From Pseudomonas sp. PH1b (lineage in GTDB: Bacteria; Pseudomonadota; Gammaproteobacteria; Pseudomonadales; Pseudomonadaceae): a stretch of 64,000 nt of DNA. Below the pieces are notes generated by a model, which saw nothing but the letters and a program-made list of their open reading frames with translations, did not search any database and had not been told where the DNA came from. The stretch covers positions 186,001 to 250,000 of the forward strand of contig NZ_AYMU01000007.1 in assembly GCF_000633395.1 (NCBI RefSeq). Reading direction: 5' to 3'. Each line of letters starts with the position of its first letter. Positions within the stretch are counted from its first letter, which is position 1. This document shows, in pieces, positions 34,502-43,421 of this stretch. The position numbers and the translations under genes were made by a program.

Positions 34502-34584
34502 TGTAGGAGCTGGCTTGCCAGCGAAGGCGCCCTCAGGACCGGCACAAGGTTCAGAGGCCTATTCGCCGGCAAGCCGGCTCCTAC
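34502..34584. repeat. REPIN between nasT and nasA
   Basis: A second REP class: TGTAGGAGCTGGCTTGCCAG at 34502-34521 continuing to 34525, and an inverted partner TTCGCCGGCAAGCCGGCTCC starting at 34562 and ending at 34584. It differs from the prp-region class (CTGGCTTGCCAG versus CGAGCTTGCTCG). It sits 10 bp after the nasT stop. Confidence 0.88.
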
Positions 34585-34594
34585 CGGGGCTCGC

Positions 34595-35170
34595 TCAGCC
34601 GAGGAGTTCCTGCATGGCGATGATCTGTTCCGCCACCTGGATCAGCTTCTGCTGTTTGCCCATGGCCTGGCGGCGCATCAGGGTGTAGGCCTGTTCTTCG
34701 TCGCAGTCCTTCATCTTCATCAACAGGCCCTTGGCCAGTTCGATGCGCTTGCGTTCCGCCAGTTGCTGGTCCCGGGCCTGCAGTTGTGCACGCAGGGCCT
34801 GGTCGCTTTCGAAGCGCGCCATGGCCACATCGAGGATGGGTTGCAGGCGTTGCACCTGGATGCCCTCGACGATATAGGCGCTGACCCCGGACCTGATGGC
34901 CTGGCGCATCACCCGAGGGTCGTGCTCATCGGTGAACATCACGATGGGCCGGGGCTGGTCACGGCTGACCAGCACCACTTGCTCCATGACATCACGGCTG
35001 GGTGACTCGGTATCGATCAGGATCACATCCGGGCGCACCGTTTCGACGCGCCCAGGCAGGTCGATGGTCAGGCCGGATTCATCGATCACCTCGAAACCGG
35101 CTTCGCTGAGGGCGGCCTTGAGGCGTCCGACTTTTTTCGCCGTGTCGTTGATCAGCAGGATACGCAGCAT
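34595..35170 (-). CDS. nasT: Nitrate-responsive antitermination regulator NasT
   Basis: A 191-residue protein with an N-terminal receiver-like domain (about 1-120; LRILLINDTAKKVGRLKAAL, PDVILIDTESPSRD, RPIVMFTDEHD) and a C-terminal ANTAR RNA-binding domain (about 130-190; ERKRIELAKGLLMKMKDCDE, EQAYTLMRRQAMGKQQKL). NasT binds leader RNA hairpins with A1/G4 hexaloops and prevents termination; NasS holds it inactive without nitrate. It lies 15 bp after nasS. All three nitrate transcription units here carry matching leaders. Confidence 0.95.
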   Translation of the reverse strand: MLRILLINDTAKKVGRLKAALSEAGFEVIDESGLTIDLPGRVETVRPDVILIDTESPSRDVMEQVVLVSRDQPRPIVMFTDEHDPRVMRQAIRSGVSAYIVEGIQVQRLQPILDVAMARFESDQALRAQLQARDQQLAERKRIELAKGLLMKMKDCDEEQAYTLMRRQAMGKQQKLIQVAEQIIAMQELLG

Positions 35171-35185
35171 GGTGGCGGGCTCCGA

Positions 35186-36397
35186 TCAGCGCTGGGCGAC
35201 AAGGGCAGGGCTGTCGCTCAAGGCATGCAGCTTGAAGCTGCGGGCATAGGCAGCCGGTTGCGTGCCGTCCCAGACTTTGCCGTCGATCAACTGGCTGCTG
35301 CGCAGGTCCTGGCCCCAGGCGGCGATACCCAGCGCCGTGGCCGCCTCGCGATAGCATTCAAGCTGCTGTACCTGGCGGGCGACGGCCAGGTAGTCCGGGT
35401 CTTCGCGCAGCAGGCCCCAGCGGCGGAACTGGGTCATGAACCACATGCCGTCCGACAGGTAGGGCAGGTTGACGGCGCCCTGGCCATGAAAGCGCAGGGC
35501 GTGAGGGTCTTGCCAGCGATTGCCCAGGCCGTCGGCGTAGTCGCCCAACAGGCGTGGCTCGATGCAGTCCAGTGGTGCATTCAGGTAGTCGGCAGCGCTC
35601 AACAGCTGAGCGGTGCTGCGGCGATTCTCCGGGCTTTGCTCGATAAAGCGGCTGGCTTCGAGGACCGCCATGACTAGGGCCCGAGCCGTGTTGGGGTACT
35701 GCTCGACGAAGGCGCGGGTGCAGCCGAGCACCTTTTCCGGGTGGTCGGGCCAGATCGCCTGGCTGGTGGCCAGGGTGAAGCCCAGGTCTTGCTGTACCGC
35801 GCTGGCGCTCCAGGGTTCGCCGACGCAGAAGCCATCGATGCGTCCGGCCTGCAGGTGGGCAACCATCTGCGGTGGCGGTACGACCACGCTGTCGACATCC
35901 TGCAAGGGGTGAATGCCCTGGCTGGCCAGCCAGTAGTACAGCCACATGGCGTGGGTGCCGGTGGGAAAGGTCTGGGCGAAGGTCAACCTCGCCCGGCTTT
36001 GGTGCACGTGGCGGTCCAGTGCTTCAGGGCTGGTCACCTTGAGGGCCTGCAGTTCCCGGGACAGATTGATGCTCTGGCCGTTCTGGTTCAGGCCCATGAG
36101 CACTGCCATGTCGCAGGGGTTGATGCCGCCGATGCCCAGGTGCACCGCGTAGATCAGGCCGTACAGGCTGTGGGCGGCGTCCAGTTCGCCACTGACCAGT
36201 TGGTCCCGCAGGTTGGCCCAGGAACTCTGGCGCTTGAGGTTCAGGGTCAGGCCGTAGGGCTGGGCGAAACCCTGGGTAGCCGCGACCACCACCGAGGCGC
36301 AATCGGTCAGGGCCATGAAGCCCAGGTTGATCGCGGACTTTTCCGGGGCGTCGCTGCCGTTGACCCAGGCCAGCGCAGTGTTGGGAAGATCGGTCAT
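35186..36397 (-). CDS. nasS: Nitrate sensor NasS
   Basis: A 403-residue protein of the NrtA/NasF nitrate-binding fold (NLGFMALTDCASVVVAATQG, HAMWLYYWLASQGIHP, FCVGEPWSASAVQQDLGF) but without a signal peptide, so it is cytoplasmic. In Azotobacter and other bacteria NasS binds NasT and releases it when nitrate or nitrite is bound. ATG 36397 is preceded by AAGGTG and gives MTDLPNTALAWVNGS. The open frame further upstream runs through the leader terminator and is not coding. It is divergent from pyrD. Confidence 0.94.
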   Translation of the reverse strand: MTDLPNTALAWVNGSDAPEKSAINLGFMALTDCASVVVAATQGFAQPYGLTLNLKRQSSWANLRDQLVSGELDAAHSLYGLIYAVHLGIGGINPCDMAVLMGLNQNGQSINLSRELQALKVTSPEALDRHVHQSRARLTFAQTFPTGTHAMWLYYWLASQGIHPLQDVDSVVVPPPQMVAHLQAGRIDGFCVGEPWSASAVQQDLGFTLATSQAIWPDHPEKVLGCTRAFVEQYPNTARALVMAVLEASRFIEQSPENRRSTAQLLSAADYLNAPLDCIEPRLLGDYADGLGNRWQDPHALRFHGQGAVNLPYLSDGMWFMTQFRRWGLLREDPDYLAVARQVQQLECYREAATALGIAAWGQDLRSSQLIDGKVWDGTQPAAYARSFKLHALSDSPALVAQR

Positions 36398-36415
36398 GGC
36401 TTGGCACCTTGCATG

Positions 36416-36501
36416 AAAAAGCGTCGTCCCCGCCGGCCGGGCAGGGCCGGTGCGGGTGACGACGCCATTGTCCTTCGACCTGGGCCGCCGTTGGCCGAGG
36501 T
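36416..36501 (-). promoter_or_regulatory. NasT (ANTAR) antitermination leader of nasST
   Basis: On the minus strand: P1 is ACCTCGGCC-AACGGC-GGCCCAGGT (36478-36501, one C-C mismatch), a 5-nt linker, P2 is GAC-AATGGC-GTC (36461-36472), then a terminator (36421-36428 with 36458-36465, plus CCCGC/GCGGG and CGGCC/GGCCG inner pairs) followed by TTTTT at 36416-36420. Both loops have A1 and G4, and P2 shares bases with the terminator arm. NasT would thus activate its own operon. P2 is short (3 bp) and is the weakest of the three. Confidence 0.82.
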
Positions 36502-36518
36502 CTGCATAGTCAAGAGAG

Positions 36519-36535
36519 TGCAAGGCATATGCCAG
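36519..36535 (-). promoter_or_regulatory. Sigma-54 promoter of nasST
   Basis: Minus-strand CTGGCATATGCCTTGCA has the invariant GG and GC at the correct spacing and a perfect TTGCA -12 element. Predicted start near 36509, leader about 112 nt. Confidence 0.72.
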
Positions 36536-36583
36536 CCGCCGGGGATTTCACTCTGCGCCTCGCCTGCAGGCCCCGGCGCCGGC

Positions 36584-36589
36584 TATAAT
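36584..36589 (+). promoter_or_regulatory. Probable -10 element of pyrD
   Basis: A consensus TATAAT stands 39 bp before the pyrD ATG, within GCCGGCTATAATCGGCGCC. No good -35 hexamer is seen at 17 bp upstream. Confidence 0.5.
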
Positions 36590-36627
36590 CGGCGCCTTAT
36601 TTCGCCGCCACCGAGTTCATCCCGCCC

Positions 36628-37647
36628 ATGTATACCCTGGCCCGCCAGCTGTTGTTCAAACTCTCCCCGGAAACCTCCCACGATCTGTCCCTGGACCTGA
36701 TCGGCGCGGGCGGGCGTTTGGGCCTCAACGGTCTGCTGTGCAAGGCGCCGGCGCGGATGCCGGTCAAGGTCATGGGCCTGGAGTTCGCGAACCCGGTGGG
36801 GCTGGCTGCAGGCCTGGACAAGAACGGCGCGGCCATCGATGGTTTCGCTCAGCTGGGTTTCGGTTTTGTCGAGATCGGCACCGTCACCCCGCGTCCCCAG
36901 CCAGGCAACCCCAAGCCGCGGATTTTCCGCCTGCCCGAGGCGCAAGCCATCATCAACCGCATGGGCTTCAACAACCTTGGGGTCGACAACCTGCTGGCCC
37001 GGGTCGCGGCTGCGCAATTCAAGGGCGTGCTGGGGATCAATATCGGCAAGAATTTCGACACCCCGGTGGAGCGGGCGGTGGATGATTACCTGATCTGCCT
37101 GGACAAGGTCTATGCCCATGCCAGCTATGTCACGGTCAACGTCAGCTCGCCGAACACGCCGGGCCTGCGCAGCTTGCAGTTCGGTGAGTCCCTCAAGCAG
37201 CTATTGTCGGCCTTGAGCCAGCGCCAGCAGGAGCTGACGGCGATCCATGGCAAGCGCGTGCCGCTGGCGATCAAGATTGCTCCGGACATGAGTGACGAGG
37301 AAACCATCGAGGTGGCCCGGGCCTTGCTGGAAACCGGCATGGATGCGGTGATTGCCACCAACACCACCTTGAGCCGTGAAGGGGTCGAAGGCCTGGAGCA
37401 CGGCGCTGAGGCGGGCGGCCTGTCCGGCGCGCCGGTACGGGAGAAGAGTACTCATACGGTCAAGGTCCTGGCGTCCGAACTGGCCGGCCGTTTGCCGATC
37501 ATCGCCGTGGGCGGCATCACCGAAGGCAAGCACGCGGCCGAGAAGATTGCCGCGGGGGCCAGCCTGGTGCAGCTGTACTCGGGCTTCATTTACAAGGGCC
37601 CGGCGCTGATTCGCGAATCGGTGGATGCCATCGCGGCCATGGGCTGA
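36628..37647 (+). CDS. pyrD: Dihydroorotate dehydrogenase (quinone), class 2
   Basis: A 339-residue membrane-associated FMN enzyme that oxidises dihydroorotate to orotate with quinone in pyrimidine synthesis. The N-terminal amphipathic helix that docks to the membrane ([20 protein letters not shown]) is present. Other signatures are [52 protein letters not shown] with the catalytic Ser region, and [20 protein letters not shown] for FMN phosphate binding. Length is typical (about 336-340). Confidence 0.97.
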   Translation: MYTLARQLLFKLSPETSHDLSLDLIGAGGRLGLNGLLCKAPARMPVKVMGLEFANPVGLAAGLDKNGAAIDGFAQLGFGFVEIGTVTPRPQPGNPKPRIFRLPEAQAIINRMGFNNLGVDNLLARVAAAQFKGVLGINIGKNFDTPVERAVDDYLICLDKVYAHASYVTVNVSSPNTPGLRSLQFGESLKQLLSALSQRQQELTAIHGKRVPLAIKIAPDMSDEETIEVARALLETGMDAVIATNTTLSREGVEGLEHGAEAGGLSGAPVREKSTHTVKVLASELAGRLPIIAVGGITEGKHAAEKIAAGASLVQLYSGFIYKGPALIRESVDAIAAMG

Positions 37648-37683
37648 GGGGGATTGCAGCAGGCGGGTTGAAACCGCGCTGAT

Positions 37684-37708
37684 AAAAAAGGGCTCCTCGA
37701 AGGAGCCC
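37684..37708 (-). terminator. Intrinsic terminator of rmf
   Basis: On the minus strand, GGGCTCCT-TCG-AGGAGCCC (37690-37708) followed by six T (37684-37689). It lies 85 nt past the rmf stop and 36 nt past the convergent pyrD stop; the U-tract fits rmf. Confidence 0.85.
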
Positions 37709-37792
37709 CTGGGCCGAAGCCCGCCGCCCGGATGGGGCGTGCGTGGTTAAGTCGTCATCTATTCAAGTTGTAGGTGTCGGAATGTGCCCTGA

Positions 37793-38008
37793 TCAGCCGA
37801 CAGCGCGAAGTTCGTTGAGTCTGTGGATGCCCGCAGTGCCTGTCATACCGTCCCAGTTGTCGCCGCGTCCTTCTCGCCAGCCGTTAATCCAGGCTTGGCG
37901 TACCGACGGTAGAGTAAATGGGCAAAGCTCACGGGACTTGCCATTAACGCCATACTGATATCCGCGTAAAAACGCTTTTTCCAACGGATCACGCTTTAGT
38001 CTTCTCAT
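37793..38008 (-). CDS. rmf: Ribosome modulation factor
   Basis: A 71-residue basic protein (MRRLKRDPLEKAFLRGYQYG) of the Rmf family, which dimerises 70S ribosomes into inactive 100S particles in stationary phase. The conserved FLRGYQYGVNGKSRELCPF and RQAWINGWREGRGDNWDGM are present. Length is slightly above the E. coli protein (55) and usual for Pseudomonas. GAGGGAAA precedes the ATG. Confidence 0.95.
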   Translation of the reverse strand: MRRLKRDPLEKAFLRGYQYGVNGKSRELCPFTLPSVRQAWINGWREGRGDNWDGMTGTAGIHRLNELRAVG

Positions 38009-38552
38009 AGGGTGTTTCCCTCACTTGTTGACTGTCTTATGTCCCGTCGACCTTCATCTGAGGTCGGGCAGATTGCTTCTGCCGTTGGTGCTCGCTGCCG
38101 GCGTCGCGAGCCTTGATGTTGACGCCGTTGCGGCGCCAACCTGTGTTGAGTTCTAACCAATAGGTCACAGCAAGTGAATGATCGTTTTGTCATAAGGACG
38201 TAACGATATTGCTGTCCAGGCTATAAGCCTGAGGGGTTTTGTATCCGGTTTGTCAGGCAAAGCCCGCTATGATCAGCCTCTCACTAGATGATGAGGTTAA
38301 TGCTTTAGTGAGAATGTCGAGCGGTTGCACTCAACTACTATTCGACGAAGGGTCGACTTATGTCATTTTGTTGCCCTGACTTTTTATCTGCCTCGGTCTC
38401 TAAGCTCTTTTGCCCTGCAAAAAAGCACTCCGGCCGGGGTGGGACGGCACAGTTTCGTGCCACACGAGCGCTCTTGAAGAAAAGCGCTTGATTGAAAACC
38501 GAGCGGGCGATGCGTTGCCCGTTCACTTATTGCTAAAGGCCCTGGTACTCCC
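38009..38552. other. Long intergenic region between rmf and rlmKL
   Basis: 544 bp with lower GC than the flanks. It must hold the rmf promoter (minus) and the rlmKL promoter (plus). Visible structures are CAGGCT-ATA-AGCCTG at 38217-38231, GGCAC-AGTTTC-GTGCC at 38446-38461 and CGGGC-N8-GCCCG near 38504-38521. No convincing gene is seen on either strand, and I do not recognise a known small RNA. Confidence 0.6.
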
Positions 38553-40832
38553 ATGTCGGATCGTTACGAACTCTTCCTCACCTGCCCCAAGGGCCTCGAA
38601 GGCCTGCTGATCGAGGAAGCCGTCGGGCTTGGCCTTGAGCAGGCGCGTGAGCACACCTCTGCCGTACGCGGCATGGCCGACATGGAAACGGCCTATCGCC
38701 TGTGCCTGTGGTCGCGCCTGGCCAACCGGGTGCTGCTGGTCCTCAAGCGCTTCCCGATGAAGGACGCCGAAGACCTCTACCACGGCGTGCTGGATGTGGA
38801 CTGGCAGGACCACATGCTGGCCGACGGTACCCTGGCCGTGGAGTTCAGTGGCCACGGTTCCGGCATCGACAACACCCACTTCGGTGCGCTGAAGGTCAAG
38901 GACGCCATCGTCGACAAACTGCGCACGCCCACCGGTGAGCGGCCTTCGGTGGACAAGCTCAATCCGGACCTGCGCATCCACCTGCGCCTGGACCGTGGCG
39001 AAGCCATCCTGTCCCTGGACCTCTCCGGCCACAGCCTGCATCAGCGCGGCTACCGCCTGCAGCAAGGCGCCGCACCGCTGAAGGAAAACCTCGCGGCAGC
39101 GATCCTGATCCGTTCCGGCTGGCCGCGTATCGCTGCCGATGGCGGGGCCCTGGCGGACCCGATGTGCGGTGTCGGCACCTTCCTGGTGGAAGCGGCGATG
39201 ATCGCCGCCGACATCGCGCCCAATCTCAAGCGTGAACAGTGGGGCTTCACCGCCTGGCTCGGCCACGTGCCGGCCCTGTGGCGCAAGCTGCACGATGAGG
39301 CCCAGGCTCGCGCCCAGGCCGGGTTGGCCAAGCCGCCCCTGTGGATTCGCGGCTACGAGGCCGACCCGCGGCTGATTCAGCCGGGGCGCAACAACGTCGA
39401 GCGCGCCGGTCTCAGCGAGTGGATCAAGATCTACCAGGGCGAAGTGGCGACTTTCGAGCCGCGCCCGGACCAGAACCAGAAAGGCCTGGTGATCTGCAAC
39501 CCCCCCTATGGCGAGCGACTGGGGGACGAGGCGAGCCTTTTGTACCTCTACCAGAACCTTGGCGAGCGCCTGCGCCAGGCCTGCCTGAACTGGGAAGCGG
39601 CGGTGTTCACCGGGGCCCCGGACCTGGGCAAGCGCATGGGTATTCGCAGCCACAAGCAGTATTCGTTCTGGAACGGCGCCTTGCCCTGCAAGCTACTGCT
39701 GATCAAGGTGCTGCCAGACCAGTTCGTCACCGGCGAGCGTCGCACCCCGGAACAGCGTCAGCTCGAGCGCGAGCAGGCTCAGGCCCAGGCTGAAAGCCAG
39801 GCCGCTGCCGCCCCGCAAGAGCGCCAGTACAACAAGAATGGCAACCCGATCAAACCTGCTCCGGTACCGGCGCCTGTGGTTGAACAGGCGCGCTTGAGCG
39901 AAGGCGGGCAGATGTTCGCCAACCGCCTGCAAAAGAACCTCAAGCTGCTGGGCAAGTGGGCCAAGCGCGAGGGGATCGAGTGCTATCGGGTCTACGACGC
40001 CGACATGCCCGAGTACTCCCTGGCCATCGACCTGTACCAGGATTGGGTGCATGTCCAGGAGTACGCGGCGCCCAAGTCGGTGGACCCGGAGAAGGCCCAG
40101 GCGCGCCTGTTCGATGCCCTGGCGGCGATCCCGCAGGCGTTGAATGTCGACAAGAGCCGGGTAGTGATCAAGCGTCGCGAGCGCCAGAGCGGCACCAAGC
40201 AGTATGAGCGCCAGAGCGCCCAGGGCCAGTTCACCGAGGTGCGCGAAGGCGGGGTCAAGTTGCTGGTTAACCTGACGGACTACCTGGACACCGGGTTGTT
40301 CCTCGATCACCGGCCGATGCGCATGCGGATCCAGAAAGAGGCCGCCGGCAAGCGTTTCCTCAACCTGTTCTGCTACACCGCCACTGCCAGCGTGCATGCG
40401 GCCAAGGGCGGGGCGCGCAGCACCACCAGCGTGGACCTATCGAAGACCTACCTGGACTGGGCGCGGCGCAACTTCTCCCTCAACGGTTTCTCCGACAAGA
40501 ACCGCCTGGAGCAAGGTGATGTGATGGCCTGGCTGGATACCTGCCGGGACGAGTTCGACCTGATCTTCATCGATCCGCCGACCTTCTCCAATTCCAAGCG
40601 CATGGAAGGAGTATTCGACGTGCAGCGTGACCAGGTGCAGTTGCTGGACCTGGCCATGGCTCGCCTGGCGCCGGGTGGCGTGCTGTATTTCTCCAACAAC
40701 TTTCGCAAGTTCCAGCTGGATGAGAACCTGGCTGCGCGCTATCTGGTCGAGGAGATCACCGCGAAAACCATCGACCCGGATTTCGCCCGCAACAGCAAAA
40801 TCCACCGCGCCTGGAAAATCACCGCTCGCTAA
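38553..40832 (+). CDS. rlmL: Bifunctional 23S rRNA methyltransferase RlmK/RlmL
   Basis: A 759-residue fusion. The N-terminal half has a THUMP domain (about 45-155) and an m2G2445 methyltransferase domain with catalytic NPPYGERLG. The C-terminal half is the m7G2069 methyltransferase (RlmK) with NLFCYTATASVHAAKGGA and DPPTFSNSKRM. A Gln/Ala-rich linker (REQAQAQAESQAAAAPQERQ) about 410-430 joins them. It modifies 23S rRNA during 50S assembly. The length is slightly above the E. coli protein (702), mainly from the linker. Confidence 0.96.
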   Translation: MSDRYELFLTCPKGLEGLLIEEAVGLGLEQAREHTSAVRGMADMETAYRLCLWSRLANRVLLVLKRFPMKDAEDLYHGVLDVDWQDHMLADGTLAVEFSGHGSGIDNTHFGALKVKDAIVDKLRTPTGERPSVDKLNPDLRIHLRLDRGEAILSLDLSGHSLHQRGYRLQQGAAPLKENLAAAILIRSGWPRIAADGGALADPMCGVGTFLVEAAMIAADIAPNLKREQWGFTAWLGHVPALWRKLHDEAQARAQAGLAKPPLWIRGYEADPRLIQPGRNNVERAGLSEWIKIYQGEVATFEPRPDQNQKGLVICNPPYGERLGDEASLLYLYQNLGERLRQACLNWEAAVFTGAPDLGKRMGIRSHKQYSFWNGALPCKLLLIKVLPDQFVTGERRTPEQRQLEREQAQAQAESQAAAAPQERQYNKNGNPIKPAPVPAPVVEQARLSEGGQMFANRLQKNLKLLGKWAKREGIECYRVYDADMPEYSLAIDLYQDWVHVQEYAAPKSVDPEKAQARLFDALAAIPQALNVDKSRVVIKRRERQSGTKQYERQSAQGQFTEVREGGVKLLVNLTDYLDTGLFLDHRPMRMRIQKEAAGKRFLNLFCYTATASVHAAKGGARSTTSVDLSKTYLDWARRNFSLNGFSDKNRLEQGDVMAWLDTCRDEFDLIFIDPPTFSNSKRMEGVFDVQRDQVQLLDLAMARLAPGGVLYFSNNFRKFQLDENLAARYLVEEITAKTIDPDFARNSKIHRAWKITAR

Positions 40833-40973
40833 GGTTCAGCCAAGCTCCCCCCCGAGGCCTGCTTATTTCAGGCTTTGGGGACGGTTTAGCGCTGGTCAAA
40901 TTAGTGGCTAATGGCTATAAAACACACTTGGTCCGGATGACACCCAAACTCGCTGGCGTGATGAGTTCTGCTT

Positions 40974-43373
40974 ATGCCGTTGCACGTGGTACGCCCGAAG
41001 ATCCTGGGTTTCATAAGTGAAGAGGTGTCCGCCTGGCTCGTGGCCTTGTTGGTGTTGCTCGCCGGTAGCATTCTGACCGGGCTCCTGGCCTGGTCCACCT
41101 ACAGCCTGAACAAGCAGCAGTTGCGCCAGCGTTTCCAGCTGTTGGCCAGCGAACGCTACAGCCGTATCGAAGAGCGCTTTCAAGACCAGGAGCAACGCCT
41201 GGACGGTTTGCGGCGTTTCTTTGTCAATTCCGACCTGGTGACTCGCCAGGACTTCGATGGTTACGCCAAACCCCTTTTGCGGCGCACCCAGGCCTATGCC
41301 TGGGCGCCTTTGATCAGTCGTGCCCAGCGCCCTGCGTTCGAGCAGTCGGTGCGGGCGCAGGGGCTGCCGGGGTTTTCCATCTTGCAGTTGAACGGCGAAG
41401 GCCAGATGGAGGCGGCCGGTGAGCACGACGACTATGCGCCGGTGTTGTACAGCCAGACGCAAAGCCCGCTGGGCTCGCCCCTGGGGTACGACTTGCTGGC
41501 CCAACCTGTGCGCCGTGCCACGCTGGAGCGTGCCCGGGAGCTCAATGGCCTGGCGGTTTCGCCGCCGGTGCACCTGGTCGCGGTCGACCCGGCCTATGCC
41601 CGGGGAGTGCTGTTGGCCGCTCCGGTCAGGCGACCCCAGGACGGCCCTGCCGCGCAGTCCCGGCCCTATGGTTATGTGCTGGCGGTGATCAGCCTGCGGC
41701 AGCTGGTGGCGGATGGCTTGCCGGTCACGGCCAGTGACAACCTGTCGGTGCGGATTCTCGATCTGTCCACCGAGGGCCTGCATGAGGTGCTCTATGAGTC
41801 GAACAACCCGCCTACCAACAGTCAGCTGACCGCCAGCCGCTTGCTGCGTCTGGCGGACCGGGACTATCAGGTGGATTTTCGTCCCAGCGCGGCGTTCCTG
41901 CATGCCAATCATTCTTCCCTGGCGAGCCTGGTGACCCTGGGGGCATTGCTCAGTGTGCTGCTCAGCGCCTTGCTCTACGTACTGGTCAGCCAGCGCCAGC
42001 GGGCCCTGGCCCTGGTGGAGCAGCGTACCGAGGAGTTGCGCAGTCGCGAGCAGGAACTGCGGGGCACTCACAGCCAACTGCGCAGTGTGCTCAATGCCGC
42101 GACCCAAGTGGCGATCATCGCCACCGACCTGCGTGGCGTCATCAGCACCTTCAATGCCGGGGCCGAGCAGATGCTCGGCTACAGCAGCGCTGACGCAGTC
42201 GGCCACCTGACCCTGGAAAGCCTGCACCTGCCTCAGGAGCTGGAAAGTTGGGCCCATAGCCTCAGCCAGCGCTATGGCAAAGCCATTCCGGTGTCCCAGG
42301 CGATGCTGGTGGAAGAGGGCATGAGCGCCGGTCATGAGGCGCGGGAGTGGACACTGGTGCGCCGCGACGGCAGCCACCTGCCGGTGAACATGCTGGCGAC
42401 TCCGGTGCTCGACGACCAGGGATTGTGGATCGGCCATCTGGCGATTTGCATCGATATCACCGAGCGCAAGCGAGTGCACGAGGCCCTGGCGGCTCGCGAC
42501 CGGTTGTTGAAGCGGCTCAGCGCCCATGTCCCGGGTGGGATCTACCAGTTCAAGCTGGCGCCTGACGGTCATGCCTGTTTTACCTACGCCAGCGATGGCA
42601 TTCGCGAAATCTACGAGATCGATCCGCTACAGCTGCAGGAGGATGCGGCTCCGGCGTTCGAGCGCATTCATCCCGAGGACGTGGGGCGGGTCAGGGATTC
42701 GATCGAAGTGTCGGCGCAGCAGCTCAGTCCCTGGTGCGAAGAATACCGGGTCTGCCTGCCACAGCGCGGGCTGCGCTGGATGCGTGGCGCGGCGACTCCG
42801 GAAAGGCTGCCAGGTGGCGGGGTGCTATGGCACGGCTATATCTCGGACATCTCCGACCTCAAGCGAGTGGAGGAGGAACTGCGAGCGTTGTCGATCACCG
42901 ACTCCCTGACCGGCATTCACAATCGTCGCTACTTCCAGGAGCGCCTGCAGAGCGAGATGCAGCGCCTGGAGCGTGGCGGTGGCCAGATGGCGGTGATCAT
43001 GCTCGACATCGACCATTTCAAGCGGATCAACGACCAGTACGGGCACGGGGTCGGCGATCAGGTCCTCAAGGGCTTGTGCGAGCGTATCGGCCGACGCCTG
43101 AGGCGCACCGATGTGTTCTGCCGCCTCGGCGGAGAGGAGTTCATGATCCTGTGCCCGGACACTCAGGGCCGGCAGGCACTGATCCTGGCCCAGGAGCTGT
43201 GGCAGGGGCTGCGCAGCTCGCCGATCGAACCGGTGGGCATCGTCACCGCCAGTTTCGGCATTGCCAGTTGGCGCGAAGGGGAAGGGGCGGACGGGCTGTT
43301 GCTGCGGGCCGACTCCGGGGTCTACGCCGCCAAGCTGGCCGGGCGCGATCGGGTTCAGGACGAATTGCCGTAA
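40974..43373 (+). CDS. CHASE-PAS-PAS-GGDEF diguanylate cyclase
   Basis: A 799-residue membrane sensor. TM1 is at about 21-42; a periplasmic CHASE domain (about 80-300) contains DGLRRFFVNSDLVTRQDF and YAWAPLISRAQRPAFEQS; TM2 is about 312-335 (LVTLGALLSVLLSALLYVLV). A coiled coil and two PAS domains follow (about 365-500 and 510-640), then GGDEF with an intact GGEEF active site at 719-723. RRTD at 710-713, five residues before GGEEF, fits an RxxD product-inhibition site. It is expected to make c-di-GMP; no EAL domain is present. The ligand is unknown. The ATG has only a weak ribosome-binding site. Confidence 0.92.
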   Translation: MPLHVVRPKILGFISEEVSAWLVALLVLLAGSILTGLLAWSTYSLNKQQLRQRFQLLASERYSRIEERFQDQEQRLDGLRRFFVNSDLVTRQDFDGYAKPLLRRTQAYAWAPLISRAQRPAFEQSVRAQGLPGFSILQLNGEGQMEAAGEHDDYAPVLYSQTQSPLGSPLGYDLLAQPVRRATLERARELNGLAVSPPVHLVAVDPAYARGVLLAAPVRRPQDGPAAQSRPYGYVLAVISLRQLVADGLPVTASDNLSVRILDLSTEGLHEVLYESNNPPTNSQLTASRLLRLADRDYQVDFRPSAAFLHANHSSLASLVTLGALLSVLLSALLYVLVSQRQRALALVEQRTEELRSREQELRGTHSQLRSVLNAATQVAIIATDLRGVISTFNAGAEQMLGYSSADAVGHLTLESLHLPQELESWAHSLSQRYGKAIPVSQAMLVEEGMSAGHEAREWTLVRRDGSHLPVNMLATPVLDDQGLWIGHLAICIDITERKRVHEALAARDRLLKRLSAHVPGGIYQFKLAPDGHACFTYASDGIREIYEIDPLQLQEDAAPAFERIHPEDVGRVRDSIEVSAQQLSPWCEEYRVCLPQRGLRWMRGAATPERLPGGGVLWHGYISDISDLKRVEEELRALSITDSLTGIHNRRYFQERLQSEMQRLERGGGQMAVIMLDIDHFKRINDQYGHGVGDQVLKGLCERIGRRLRRTDVFCRLGGEEFMILCPDTQGRQALILAQELWQGLRSSPIEPVGIVTASFGIASWREGEGADGLLLRADSGVYAAKLAGRDRVQDELP

Positions 43374-43421
43374 TCAATCGGGGCGGCGCGTGCTGCTCGC
43401 CGCCCTTGGCACGAGCCGTTG

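Noticed and set aside
34243..34572. Pro/Gln-repeat open frame on the minus strand between nasT and nasA
   Set aside because: The repeat translation comes from the 12-bp tandem DNA repeats and REP; the frame crosses the sigma-54 promoter, hairpins and terminator and has no start signal.
38005..38193. A 62-codon minus-strand frame upstream of rmf
   Set aside because: It overlaps the rmf start, has no ribosome-binding site and covers the expected rmf promoter.
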